A DNA stretch of 64,000 nucleotides from Tubiluchus corallicola (GCA_030141605.1 JAQGDQ010000745.1:31001-95000), one strand, 5' to 3'. Positions 39,725 to 50,104 are shown, counted from the first letter of the stretch. Numbers and translations: made by a program. Notes: generated by a model not told the origin, from the sequence alone.

Positions 39725-42700
39725 CTGAAAATGACAAAGACAAGTTCAGATAAGAATTGTATCTACAAAAACATTATTATGAGTGACGTTAAAAACCATT
39801 AACTGTTATTTCTTCTCAAGAAGATTTAATCTCTTCTCTCAAACATGAAGTTTCGGTGGTATTTTCCTTTAAAATTAGGCTTGACTGTAAAAATCAAAAG
39901 CTGGGCTTCATTTTCATGAGACCAGACGGTTTAGTCTAGTGGTAATGCGTCTGCTTTCTATGTGGGAGGTCGTGGGTTCGAACCAGCGGCCGTGTCATAC
40001 CAAAGACTTTAAAAATGGTACCTGCTGTTGCCCTGCCTGGCGTGGTATTTAGGGTAAAAGTGGGGTAATAATAGTCTCTGCTACGTAGTTGTAGGTTGTT
40101 ATTTACAGTCGATGATAATAGCTCTTTGAGCTAATGTTAATTGTTGACCCAACAGCCGACTTTAAATAAAGATTATTCTAATTATTATTATTATTATTAT
40201 TATTTACAACACTAAATTTTGCAAAAATTTCCTTTTCTTTGTCATGGAAATACAATTTTACACATCAGCAAAGATAGAAAAGAATTACGACTAAATGTAC
40301 TCATTATACTGTTAAACTTTGACTTTTATAATGGCACTTTTAACTTGTAAAATTTGTTTTATCATAGCATTTGCAGGTAATGTTTTTTCTGAACAACCCT
40401 GTACATACAGTAAACTCTGCATAATTCAAAATCGCATAATTCAAATTTTCTCCTAACTCAAAGAATTTCAGCGGAACGAATGAAGTCCTTCGTTTTTCCT
40501 ACAAAAAACATCCCTAAAAAATGCAATTCATACCATGGAAAAATAAAAAAATTCGTACAACTCACGAACAGTATCATCTTCCAGGAAAACTCCAGGAAAG
40601 TCACACGTCCTGATTATCTTTCTGGGAAAGTCATAGTTGGCTACTATGTAGCAACACTCGAAAGTGCCGAAATGGAAGACATGACAGATAAAATCGAATT
40701 GTTGCTGAAGAAACAGGCACAGGACTCGGTGTAGATGAATATAACTGAATACTTGACTGAGAGTAAGTCAATAAGTGAATTGTGAACAAACTGAATTGCA
40801 GTGTGTAAGACATTGGTAGCCGCACTGTCATATTGTTTAACAGTGATGTGTACGTGTCCTTTTGTAACATAAAAAATGGTGTTTCACTACATAATTTCTT
40901 ATTTTTTATGTAACTGTCATCAAATCTCGTCGTTTATGTACAGAAGGGTTGTCTTTCTGCTTTCTATTTAGCTTGCCATCTGGAGGAGGGGTTTAGAGTT
41001 TCTATGCTGGAAAATGGTCAACATCGCCTAACTCAAAATATCGCCTAGCTCAAAGCTATCACACAAACTGAACTGCAGTACACAAGACACTGGTAACTGC
41101 ACTGCCATATTGTTTAACAGTGATGTGTATCTGTCCTTTTGTAACATAGAAAAATCGTGTTTCACTACATAATTTCTTATTTTTTATGTAATTGTGATCA
41201 AATCTCGTCGTTTATGTACAGAAGGGGTGACTTTCTGCCTTTTATTTAGCTAACCATCTGGAGGAGGGGTTTAGAGTTTCTATGCTGGAAAATGGTCAAC
41301 ATTGCCTAACTCAAAGTTTTTTCGGATTTAGCTCGCCATCTGGAGGAGGGGTTTAGAGTTCCTATGCTAAAAAATGGTCAACATCACCTAACTCAAAGTT
41401 TTTTCGGATTTAGCTCGCCATCTGGAGGAGGGGTTTAGAGTTTCTATGCTGGAAAATGGTCAACATATCCTAACTCAAAGTTTTTCAGATTTAGCTCCCC
41501 ATCTGGAGGAGTAGTTTAGAGTTTCTATGCTGGAAAATGGTCAACATTGCCTAACTCAAAGTTTTTTTGGATTTAGCTCGCCATCTGGAGGAGGGGTTTA
41601 GAGTTTCTATGCTAAAAAATGGTCAACATTGCCTAACTCAAAGTTTTTTCGGATTTAGCTCGCCATCTGGAGGAGGGGTTTAGAGTTTCTATGCTGGAAA
41701 ATGGTCAACATCGCCTAACTCAAAGTTTTTTCGGATTTAGCTCGCCGTCTGGAGGTGGGGTTTAGAGTTTCTACGCTGGAAAATGGTCAACATCGCCTAA
41801 CTCAAAGTTTTTTCGGATTTAGCTCGCCATCTGGAGGAGGGGTTTAGAGTTTCTATGCTGGAAAATGGTCACCATCGCCTAACTCAATGTTTTTTGTCCG
41901 GTTGGACTTGAGTTATGCGGGGTTTACTGTAGTTTAACTAAGCCTAAAGCTTTTTAATGCAAACGAGTTTAGAAACGCGATATTAGTGTGAGGAAAAACG
42001 AAATACGACATAGAATAAGTTTTTCGAAAAAAAAATACTGGACCTTTCCACGATGGTTGAATCTGTAAAATGCTGGCACGTTGCCAACCGTTTCCCACGA
42101 CTTTGTTTCTAGATCGGCGCCAACTCTGATTTCTTTAAAATTGCCTGCTATGTTTGATATGGAATAACACAACACTACCAGACTAAGCAGTCCTTGTACT
42201 AAAACATCTGCAGGCAAACCTGGAAAAATGAAATCGTTGGTCGATTTTTGTTAAATTAGTAGATTAATTAGTCGTTAACAATTAAGATTAATCACGTGTA
42301 CATGCGGCTCGAACTTCAAAAAAAGCGAACTTTAACACGATGACGAAACTCCCATTTTTAGAACACAGTGCTAAGTGTGCTAAGTACCGCTCTAATTATC
42401 TTTGTTTTTTACTGTATTTCAAAATGGGGTAGCATATGAAAAATCATCCCGTTTTCCAGGAAGCTACAATCTGAAAAATCAGTACACTTTGGAGAATCAT
42501 GTAAACTAAGATCAGTCATCCACTGAAAGCATTTTTTAAAATACATGCTGCTGCCTTAAATCTACAGTCAACCTCGGGTATAAGGGACATTCGCTTATAA
42601 AGACCACCAACACAGGTCCTGATTTTTCGTAATGTTTTTCCTATGTAAAAATCTTCGTATATAAGGTACTCGGATATAAGGGACAATCGCTTAAAAGGGA

Positions 42701-43348
42701 CCACCAACACCGGTCCTGATTTTTCGTAATGTTTTTCCTTCTAAAAATCTTCATATATAAGCTAGTCGGTTATAAGGGACGATATCTTCAGGTCTCGCAT
42801 ATAGAAACCCAGGTAAATTACCTCGCATATAAGGGATCCTATGATCAAAGCGAAATTGATCAATTTCTAATCTCAATTTTTCACAAACTCGGCCTTCGAA
42901 CAGTTCGGTTTCCGCGGTCACATACATCTCGCATCACTGAAGGAGCTTCTTACATACCGTTTGCACTGAATGTGTAGCAATAATCCATCAAAATATGGGT
43001 AAAAGTGCAGAAAAGCATAGGTCTAGATACACCCTCGGTCTGACTCAACTTCGGCTATAAGGGACAACGGATATAAGGGATGTTTTTTCCGGTCCCGAGG
43101 TTTCCCTTATATCCGAGGTTGACTGTACTAAGAACACTAAAAATTAGGGAGAAAACCATCTATGGGAGTAATAATGTTCGACATCACGTTTATAATAACA
43201 CCATGTTTATAATAGCACCAAATATCACACCTGTAAATTCCTGTTCCGTCAGCCGCATGTAAGTTCTGTGCTGAGCGGCCGAGTAACCGACGTGAGCGAG
43301 TGAAACCAGTCCGAGCACGCAGAGCAGTTTCTGTAGCGTGGAAGCCAT
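39575..43348 (-). CDS. EMC5: ER membrane protein complex subunit 5 / MMGT1, three exons, 147 aa
   Basis: EMC5 (membrane magnesium transporter 1) is a small two-helix subunit of the ER membrane protein complex, which inserts transmembrane proteins. Coding exons on the minus strand: 43231-43348, 42044-42219, 39575-39724. The phases fit (39 codons +1, 58 2/3, 50 with stop). The product opens [20 protein letters not shown], then [15 protein letters not shown], almost identical to the vertebrate SAAQHRSYMRLTEKE. Next come [29 protein letters not shown] and [12 protein letters not shown] (vertebrate FYVFNHRGRVLF). The C-terminus diverges: a 40-residue Asp/Glu-rich tail, making the protein about 16 residues longer than human. 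The intron 2 donor (AAG|GTCCAG) is weak, but the join restores the family sequence. Both introns carry DNA transposons. Confidence 0.93.
39922..40204 (+). mobile_element. tRNA-derived SINE
   Basis: A pol III A box (TTTAGTCTAGTGGTAATGCG, 39930-39949) and B box (GGGTTCGAACC, 39974-39984) are spaced as in a tRNA. A tRNA-unrelated body of about 180 bp follows, then an (ATT)n tail from about 40176. The tRNA part cannot fold into a full functional tRNA (acceptor arm mismatched). It is inserted antisense in intron 2 of EMC5. Confidence 0.88.
40408..41929. mobile_element. pogo/Tigger-like element, 1.5 kb, with internal tandem array
   Basis: TA|CAGTAAACTCTGCATAATTC at the left, GAGTTATGCGGGGTTTACTG|TA at the right. 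A short open frame (40480-40734, 84 codons) shows no transposase motif I recognise. About 60% of the element is repeats of GCCATCTGGAGGAGGGGTTT ... CCTAACTCAAAG. The whole element sits in intron 2 of EMC5. Confidence 0.8.
41257..41890. repeat. 82-bp tandem array inside the pogo-like element
   Basis: About eight units, each with ATCTGGAGGAGGGGTTTAGA, GAAAATGGTCAACAT and CCTAACTCAAAG. An isolated extra unit lies at about 40978. CCTAACTCAAA also occurs near the element's left end (40451). Confidence 0.9.
42044..42219 (-). CDS. EMC5: EMC5 exon 2 (transmembrane core)
   Basis: Acceptor TTTTTCCAG, donor AAG|GTCCAG on the minus strand. Encodes the conserved second transmembrane helix ([20 protein letters not shown]) and the FNHRG motif. 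Confidence 0.9.
42565..43125. mobile_element. pogo/Tigger-type MITE in EMC5 intron 1
   Basis: TA|CAGTCAACCTCGGGTATAAG at the left, CCGAGGTTGACTG|TA at the right. Several internal copies of TATAAGGGAC are arranged near both ends. 561 bp, more than half of the 1011-bp intron. It is the inverted relative of 38104-38525. Confidence 0.92.
43231..43348 (-). CDS. EMC5: EMC5 exon 1
   Basis: ATG at 43348, donor CAG|GTGTGA; 39 codons plus one base. Encodes the first hydrophobic helix and [15 protein letters not shown], the family's most conserved stretch. Confidence 0.93.
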
Positions 43349-43699
43349 ACTGTCAAAAATAAAAATGCGATTTTAATCTTGTATTGTTCATCAGAGTTCA
43401 CTGGAGCTGAGACAACTCCTGACGTTTAGTATTCGAATGCTTTGTTTACATGCTAATAGGACCAGGAAATACATTATGTTTTGCTCTAAAGGTCAAAAGT
43501 TGAGGTCACATGATCAATAATAAATTGTCCTCACAATAACTTTATTTGAATGCGTGGATTTGTACATACATTGAATGCTTTCAAACTAGTTCACTTTTGA
43601 ACAATTTTTGAAAAAAAATCAGCGGCACAGCTGACGGGGGGGGGGGGGGGTGTTAGGGGCCGCGCAAGGACAGCAATCGCTTCCCGTGAGCACACTTTG
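43349..43699. other. EMC5 5' flank with poly-G tract
   Basis: Presumed promoter side of EMC5 (leftward). A run of 15 G lies at 43636-43650. No TATA box is clear. Confidence 0.35.
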
Positions 43700-44670
43700 G
43701 CGCTATTACACTTTCGCACCTCTTAGTTTTTTCTAGGTTATTACTCGTTTCTAGGCTCATAGGTCATTATTCTATTATTCTCACGTCATCAGTGAATGTT
43801 TCCGCTAATCTCGTGGTAATTTACTCATATATTTAGTGTATAATTACCTATAATTACGTTTTATTCACAATTCTACACTATACAGTTCGTATCGCCATCA
43901 TGTTTGTGTGTGTAGTCACGTGACAAATTTCGTACTAGTTTATGCATTATCAGGACACACTTTTTATCTTAACCGCATTTACGAAATAAAGAAAAAACCT
44001 TTATTTTTATAATCTAATAGTACTACAGTAAAAAATAAAATTAATGATAAATAACTGTAAAATCTAAATAGTGGTCCAAAATAATTTCCTCGTATATGCC
44101 AGCTTGGGTCTGACTATACAGTGAAGACGAAACAAAAAATTCGGGAAGTCTTTTGAAGAAATGATAATGACTGACACAGGACTATAATGGCATTTTAGGT
44201 TTATAAACTCATTATCACCACCATTATTGCAATGTTATTTTTATCGTTATCGTCATCACTACCACTATTCTGATGTCATCGAAACAGCGAAGATACCGCG
44301 AAAAATATATTACATTCATATTTTTGAAGTAGCGAGGGAACACTGTAATACGATACAAACTCCCATTGCTGCAACCATAATAATCATAAATTATGCAAAG
44401 AAACTAAAAATACAGGTTAAGGGCCACATACGTCATTGCGCGAGAGCGATTGCGCATGAGTGGGGTAAACGCAGTTATTCACGTGGAGCTTCTTGCGTGT
44501 TGATGACGGTAAGTAATATATGACTTTAATCTGGAATTGAGAGGCCTATAAACTAATAATATTATGGGAATATGGTGTATATTACACCTGTTGGTCTGCT
44601 TTCTGGCCTGCCGGTGTGAAAACAAACAATAGGCCAGAAAAAACTAGGCGGTGCGAAAGTGTAATAGCGC
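43700..44670. mobile_element. TIR element, 971 bp, family unassigned
   Basis: GCGCTATTACACTTTCGCAC at the left and its reverse complement at the right, with pairing continued through CTAGTTTTTTCT (about 38 bp with few mismatches). No clear 8-bp duplication. A 98-codon frame inside ends at a GTAAGT donor-like site but has no recognisable transposase motif. Confidence 0.75.
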
Positions 44671-45595
44671 GCACATTTTTGATGAATGGCACTTTTTCAA
44701 CAATTGCAGTTCCTGCATAAAACACAGACATGCAGGCTTTATGTACTTGCTTCTCCTAACTTTTGAATATTGCTCCTGCAACGTTACCCAAAAAAACTGT
44801 CTCCTGAAAAAAAGAGGCAATGCAAACCAGAAAAAAATCAGCTTTCTGATTTCCACGTCCGTAACGTAAACCAACCAGCATGAATCAGCACTGGATTGGA
44901 TTAGACACTGACAACAAGGGCTGATCTTACAAGCTTTCGTTATATTCGCACACTTAGTGTATAATCAGTGACGTGACGTCTAAAGTGACCATGACTGTGC
45001 CATGGCCTTGGTCCAACCAGTCATACGAAATCTGACTGGCTGTATATTAACTATTCAAATCACAAAAAATCGTAAAATTACATTAATCTCTAATGACGTC
45101 AACAAAATCACAGTTAAATCATTCACTTTAACATTCAACTTGAATCAATAAAGAATAAAACCTGTACATGTAGCATAAAATTTATACAAGATATGAGAAT
45201 TTTCGTCTTTTTGGTTAGTTTTTTCACATTTTCAGATCACGCCTGTCGCAGCAGTACAAGAAATCTTTTACTGACGCTGTCAACAGGCGGAGCACAGCAG
45301 TCTCTTCTCTGCGCGTCCTCAGTTAAGACCAAAAGACCTGAATTTTATTACCTATTGCGATTACTTTGTTACGGATACAGATTAGATTAGATTACATTAA
45401 TTTATTTTTCACTGCGCAACAATAAATAAAGAAAAAATACAAATGCACGATAAAGAAAGGGATCTTTATCTCGAAAATGTCTATCTTAATGTCGAAAAAG
45501 GAAAGTTGGACCCAGGGAAGCAAAAAAAAACAATTTATGGCTTAAGCCACGAAACAAATGATCAAAACATTAATAGGGCAGGGCATCAAGTTTTT
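44671..45595. other. Non-coding stretch, one weak exon candidate
   Basis: A 65-codon plus frame at 45193-45390 starts MRIFVFLVSFFTFS, signal-peptide-like, but has no splice or homology support and runs into retroelement-like sequence (GATTAGATTAGATTACATTA). Confidence 0.25.
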
Positions 45596-45599
45596 TGCC

Positions 45600-45889
45600 T
45601 CCGTGTGCTACAAGTACTTGCTCAGTCACTGAACTTAGAACAAGTACAATAAACACAGATGGAGAGCAAAATTAACCCACACTGTAGCAGAATATTGTGC
45701 TAGTGGCTTCACACGTTTATTAAGATTCAAATTAGGTCAAAATCTCTATTCATTTTTGCTTTAAGAATCACAAAGCCTGTAACAGGTCTGTGACATATTA
45801 ACAAGTAAATGTCAACAAAAACTCGAATTACAACAAACATAAATTAAAATTAAATTACAGGTGGATCACGTTCCATTCTTTAGAATTAA
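45600..45889 (-). repeat. Inverted arm, left (copy of the 3' flank of the 47-kb gene)
   Basis: The reverse complement matches 48811-49100: AATGGAACGTGATCCACCTG, GTAATTCGAGTTTTTGTTG, GCAGACCTGTTACAGGC-like (here CACAGACCTGTTACAGGC), TTTTGACCTAATTTGAATC, TTATTGTACTTGTTC, AGTACTTG. The two arms enclose about 2.9 kb with the secreted Cys/Thr-rich gene. Confidence 0.85.
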
Positions 45890-46543
45890 CCATTTAGTCG
45901 TAAGCGCCTACAAGCGCATAAGCTAAAGCTTTGTTAAAGTGTCGTTTAACTCTGGACTAAATTGTGAACTTTGTTACAATAAAACTTTCATCACTTTAAC
46001 TTAATATCGAGTTGCTTTAATATTCAAAGAGTCACAAAAAGAACATATTCGTTAAAGACACTATTTGCTTAAAAGAACCTGGTATGCTCACACTGAAAGG
46101 CTTATTGCGGAAGCCAGCTTGATAACTCCAGAGATAAAGACACATACTCACAAGGTAATATCTCGTGGTTTCAGTTGTGTGGGACATTATCATAGCCCTA
46201 TCAACTTGCCTTAAGGCAAATAATCTGGTGCAAAATTAATTTTCTTTAAGCATTCAGGAGTGTGAATGAGTCATTCGATTAATCATTAAGTTGTTTGTGA
46301 TAAAGACAAGCGACACAATATTTGTTCAAACATATATAAAAATACTCGTTGATTCGCCCATTAGTGTGGATCATTTTATGCCTTTTGTTTTGTTTAGTAC
46401 ACAGCATTGTACTTACGAATGTATTTTATTATATATTAATCTATTTCTGTCATTTTATCTGTTGCGCCACCTGTGTACCATTTCGTCTTCCTGAGGCTTT
46501 TTTATCGGTGGTAACTGTGGCCAAAAGTTTGTTTTTGTTCTAT
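45890..46543. other. Non-coding stretch, no gene seen
   Basis: AT-rich; open frames at 46291-46555 are hydrophobic by composition only. Confidence 0.3.
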
Positions 46544-46740
46544 AATTTTACTTAGTTAGTAACATGTTTGGTACGAGTACTTTGATTATTTTTGGAAACT
46601 TTGCTCAGTATTATCTAAACATGTTTCAAATGACTCATCGTCAAAATGGCTGCGTTTAACAGCTATCGCGGGAGTTTAAATTTCCAAGTTTTCTTCAGCG
46701 TTACTGCCAACGCAAGTCCTGTATTACTAAAAAGTAGTAC
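46544..46740 (+). repeat. Single arm of the 24-kb foldback element
   Basis: Colinear with 24560-24770: TTTTACTTA, AACATGT, TTTGATTATTTTT, AACTTT, CTCA, TGTTTCAAA, AAAATGGCTGC, ATCGCGGGAGTTTAAATTT, CAGCGTTACTG, CGCAAG. Confidence 0.7.
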
Positions 46741-46896
46741 CTAAATGGTATAAAAATTCAAGGCGAATTTTTAAGCTTTACGTAAGTGGAGGGTTTTTTC
46801 TTACGCTTTAAAGAGTTAAACGATCAACAATGAATGTTTATTCTCTAGAACAATAGCAGAAATTAACGTTTAACTCTCTGTGATTATTAAAACCTG

Positions 46897-46984
46897 GAAA
46901 GTTCTTGAAAACAATGAAACGGGTACTACATTAGCATTGTGAAAGTTCTTGAAAGCAATGAAACGGGTACTACATTAGCATTGT
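46897..46984. repeat. 44-bp direct repeat, two copies, upstream of the 47-kb gene
   Basis: GAAAGTTCTTGAAAACAATG then AAACGGGTACTACATTAGCA occurs at 46897 and 46941 with one change. It ends about 170 bp before the start codon at 47153, within the likely promoter. Confidence 0.9.
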
Positions 46985-47152
46985 TTTAAAAATCGTTCCA
47001 TTATTAAGAGAACGATTTCACTGATGCAGCCCTAATGCTTAATGAGGCAACTTAATGAAGTGCATACACTTGACAGGCTAAATCAAGGCGTAAAATAGTA
47101 AGATAGAAAATCAAATACAGTTAATCGCTGCCGTCAAATATCTATTAAAGCA

Positions 47153-48766
47153 ATGCGGGTTTTAATAACTTATACCAACCGTAGTTGTGCTTCGAAATTC
47201 TGGACATTAATGTGGTTGAACGTTCTTTTGTTTAACGTCGAAACATATGGACTTGGTGCATCCTATGCAGACGATTCTGTTGAAATTTCTCCAAGTGCTT
47301 CTTGTGATTTTGCCCACCCAACTGACAAAATTCAGGTGAAATTTGAAATTGACGGAGAAACACTCTCTGATCGTGGTTCACACGACTCCTGTTCCGCAAC
47401 AATCTGCGAGGACGACTGTGGTAAGTTCTACTTTGTGGAAGAACAGTCTGATCTTAATCTGGAAACTTCCCAATATGTAGGATGGAACGAGTTGAAAGAC
47501 TGTGGCATCGAATTAAAGAAGCCATTTTGTCTTCTGGAGGTTTTCAATGACGATGAGAAGCCAACACGATGTCGAGTTGCCTCAGTCTACCTGAAAGTAT
47601 TGGAAGTTACTCGTCCTGTTCAGCAAAGAAGTTCAGCGTCTGAATGGCAAAACATCAATTCATTTAGAAGAGCAAAGAGAGTAAAACGACGAGATGGACA
47701 GACTAGTAGAGAGAGACATAAACGTGAAAACAATTGTAATCATTTTATTAATTGTCAAACTCCCTGTAAGGGAAGATGCCATGGGAAACACAGGAAAAAG
47801 GTGAAATGTTGGAGATATTGTGATCAATCCTGTTCACGTTCAACAAGGTGTCGCTGCGGGTGTGATAACAGATGTAAACATGTTCCCTCGTGCACCCAAG
47901 GCTGTCCATCTGTCTGTGATTGCGTAAAGAACCGCATGACGAAATGTCCCGATTGTAAGCATCAATGTAGGAGGTACAAGGGAGTTGCGCAACGGGGACC
48001 AAGGAGGAGGTGCAGGTCAAAATGTGCCGAGGATTGCTATCAGGATAGTGTAAAATTCTGCCACCAGAGAACAACATCATCAACAACAACAACAACGACT
48101 ACGACTACGACGACAACAACAACAACTACTACTACTACAACAACAACAACAACGACGACGACGACGACACCAACAACAACAACAGCAACAACGACAACAA
48201 CACGAACAACAACAACAACAATGCCTATAGTAGTCTTTCAATGCCAGAGTGAATGCGAAGCTTTATGTTTTGCTGTTAAGCATCTACAAACGTGCAAGAG
48301 CATCTGTCAAAAAAATTGTATAGAAAGCCGTACAATGACGGCAACACCTGCCAGACGACGACGGCAAGTGCCAGCCGGAGACTGCAACAACTGTGAACCA
48401 ACGTGTGAAAACTGTGATGTGAAACGTGCAAATGATGCAAAGAACACTAATAAACGCAAGATGAAATACACACGCTGGCATCAAACTCTACCGGACATAA
48501 TGAAGTTCTCATTTGTTGATTTGAGTTACAGTGAAGCAGAAAAGGAAGTACTCAGTTCACTAACTGAGTCGTACACAGTGTTCCACTACAATGCGAATTT
48601 CACGTTTCATTCAGCAGTCCCTGCAGGAGGGGTACTCGTGTGCCCTTTAAAAGACTGGCAGAACAATTATCGTCTCTTCATGCAAGTTAAGAAATGCAAC
48701 TGCCAAGCTGCAGGTCCCAAAACGAATGGAGGACAGCAAGTAAAATACGAAAAAGAACTAAAGTAG
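47153..48766 (+). CDS. Secreted cysteine- and threonine-rich protein, 537 aa, unidentified
   Basis: A single uninterrupted frame from an ATG. Residues 16-33 (FWTLMWLNVLLFNVETYG) are a plausible signal peptide or anchor. The N-terminal part (about 45-155) has eight spaced cysteines. A very basic stretch with furin-like sites (RRAKRVKRR near 172-180, RERHKR near 186) leads into a Cys-rich module (about 195-303, 26 Cys, many as CxxxC). A run of about 45 threonines encoded by ACA/ACT/ACG follows. A second Cys cluster (about 367-425) holds another cleavage-like RRRRQ. A C-terminal domain of about 110 residues ends KKCNCQAAG. The layout suggests an extracellular, O-glycosylated precursor cut into several parts. 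I recognise no family. Inverted repeats flank the gene. Confidence 0.75.
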   Translation: MRVLITYTNRSCASKFWTLMWLNVLLFNVETYGLGASYADDSVEISPSASCDFAHPTDKIQVKFEIDGETLSDRGSHDSCSATICEDDCGKFYFVEEQSDLNLETSQYVGWNELKDCGIELKKPFCLLEVFNDDEKPTRCRVASVYLKVLEVTRPVQQRSSASEWQNINSFRRAKRVKRRDGQTSRERHKRENNCNHFINCQTPCKGRCHGKHRKKVKCWRYCDQSCSRSTRCRCGCDNRCKHVPSCTQGCPSVCDCVKNRMTKCPDCKHQCRRYKGVAQRGPRRRCRSKCAEDCYQDSVKFCHQRTTSSTTTTTTTTTTTTTTTTTTTTTTTTTTTTTPTTTTATTTTTRTTTTTMPIVVFQCQSECEALCFAVKHLQTCKSICQKNCIESRTMTATPARRRRQVPAGDCNNCEPTCENCDVKRANDAKNTNKRKMKYTRWHQTLPDIMKFSFVDLSYSEAEKEVLSSLTESYTVFHYNANFTFHSAVPAGGVLVCPLKDWQNNYRLFMQVKKCNCQAAGPKTNGGQQVKYEKELK

Positions 48767-48810
48767 AAAAAGTAGGGGTGCATTCTGAAGCTCTTCCCAT
48801 GGGAGCATTT

Positions 48811-49100
48811 ACAATGGAACGTAATCCACCTGTAAATTAATTTTAGTTTATGTTCCTTGTAATTCGAGTTTTTGTTGGCATTTACTTGTTAATGTGTCGC
48901 AGACCTGTTACAGGCTTTGTGATTCTTAAAGCAAAAATGAATAGAGATTTTGACCTAATTTGAATCATAATAAACGTATGAAGTCACTAGCGCAATATCC
49001 TGCTACAGTGAGGGTCAAGTTTAGTTTATTGTACTTGTTCTGGACTGTATTGTTGGACTTGTTCTGCATTGGACTGAGTTAGTACTTGCAGCGTTTTATT
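48811..49100 (+). repeat. Inverted arm, right, including the likely 3' UTR of the 47-kb gene
   Basis: Starts 45 bp after the stop codon with AATGGAACGTAATCCACCTG and pairs with 45600-45889. The block GTCGCAGACCTGTTACAGGC recurs in shorter form at about 49738, so this sequence is a repeat rather than a unique 3' UTR. Confidence 0.85.
48969..48974 (+). terminator. Polyadenylation signal candidate
   Basis: AATAAA about 200 bases after the stop codon at 48766, the first canonical signal downstream of the gene. It lies within the inverted arm. Confidence 0.5.
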
Positions 49101-49394
49101 CAGCAGTACCACCATGAGGGTGCACAAATACCAAAGACATGGTGAAGGAGCGAAGAAAGTAAACTAAAAAAGAACTAAATAAGGAAAAATGTGCTAGTAG
49201 TTTAGAAGTTGCTTGTATGGAACGCAAGTCTCGTATGTGCTTTGTGTAGTTGTTTTTTGTATACATGTTTTCTCTTGCAGCTTGTATTTACTGTGGTACG
49301 TGGTCCTTCTTTTTGTGGTATGATATTTGTATTTTCTGTGGTTTTTTAATGAAAAAATTAGTTTATATTAAAAACTGGAACAGAATTTGAAAAG
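49101..49394. other. Non-coding stretch
   Basis: Faint similarity to the end of the 47-kb gene (AAAAAGAACTAAATAAGGAA, then TGGAACGCAAG), perhaps a decayed partial duplication of the gene's 3' end. Confidence 0.3.
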
Positions 49395-49650
49395 TCAAGC
49401 TGTGTGTATTGAAGCAAAACTGGACTCAATCTTAAACTGTAGGCCAAAGCAATCTACTCATTAAACTATTGAAAGGAAACTTACTATTTTTTTAAAAATG
49501 ACTTACGTAAAAGAATTATTACCACACAAACACAATTTCACGTTCGCCTCACTAGTTCTTCGCTGTTACATGCATTTCGCCGTTCGCTAGTTAGACGGGC
49601 ACTAGCGCCTGCATTTCGGAAACTCATTGCACAAAAACAGGTGCTGTACA
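49395..49650 (+). repeat. Dispersed repeat shared with 29935-30130
   Basis: Same ordered blocks as the 30-kb copy, with an extra insertion GTTCGCTAGTTAGACGGG. Another partial copy is at 50815-50890 in intron 1 of the Ig-EGF gene. Confidence 0.7.
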
Positions 49651-49997
49651 TCTCCATTGGAACGCAAGCCTCGTATAAATTCATTTTGTTTCTTTCCTGT
49701 TGTATGGTTCCGCAACTCTTACCCATTCAGCTTAATGTGTTGCAGACCTGTTACAGACTTTGCAAAAACACAACAATGTTAAATTAAGTCTGATCCACTG
49801 CTGCTGATATCAGTCCTTAAAGGACAAGAAAAGGACAAGTATTTGCATAGCGCTTATATTCAAACAGGCTAGACAACTGCTTGTTGTGTAATACCTTGCA
49901 CTTGTTCGTTATGTAGCGCTTATATAATGCTGTTCTCAGTAACTGCCTGTGGTGTGTTGTAAAATGCGTTATTTACATGAATATGAAAGTATACACA

Positions 49998-50095
49998 CTT
50001 TCCGAAGAGAATAAGAATTAATTCTAAATTGTGGCGTCCCACAAACTTGGCGTACTAAGCTATAGCCTAGTTAACTTATTGGGTAATACGCCCTT
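49998..50095 (-). repeat. Dispersed repeat, inverted relative of 365-480
   Basis: Reverse complement reads GGGCGTATTACCCAATAAGT, TAACTAGGCTATAGC, GCCAAGTTTGTGGGACGCC, ATTCTTATTCTC, matching the left-edge copy in order. Confidence 0.5.
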
Positions 50096-50104
50096 GAGTA
50101 CTGT

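Noticed and set aside
39922-39995. Functional tRNA gene
   Set aside because: The A and B boxes are good, but the acceptor stem does not pair and the sequence continues into a SINE body with an (ATT)n tail.
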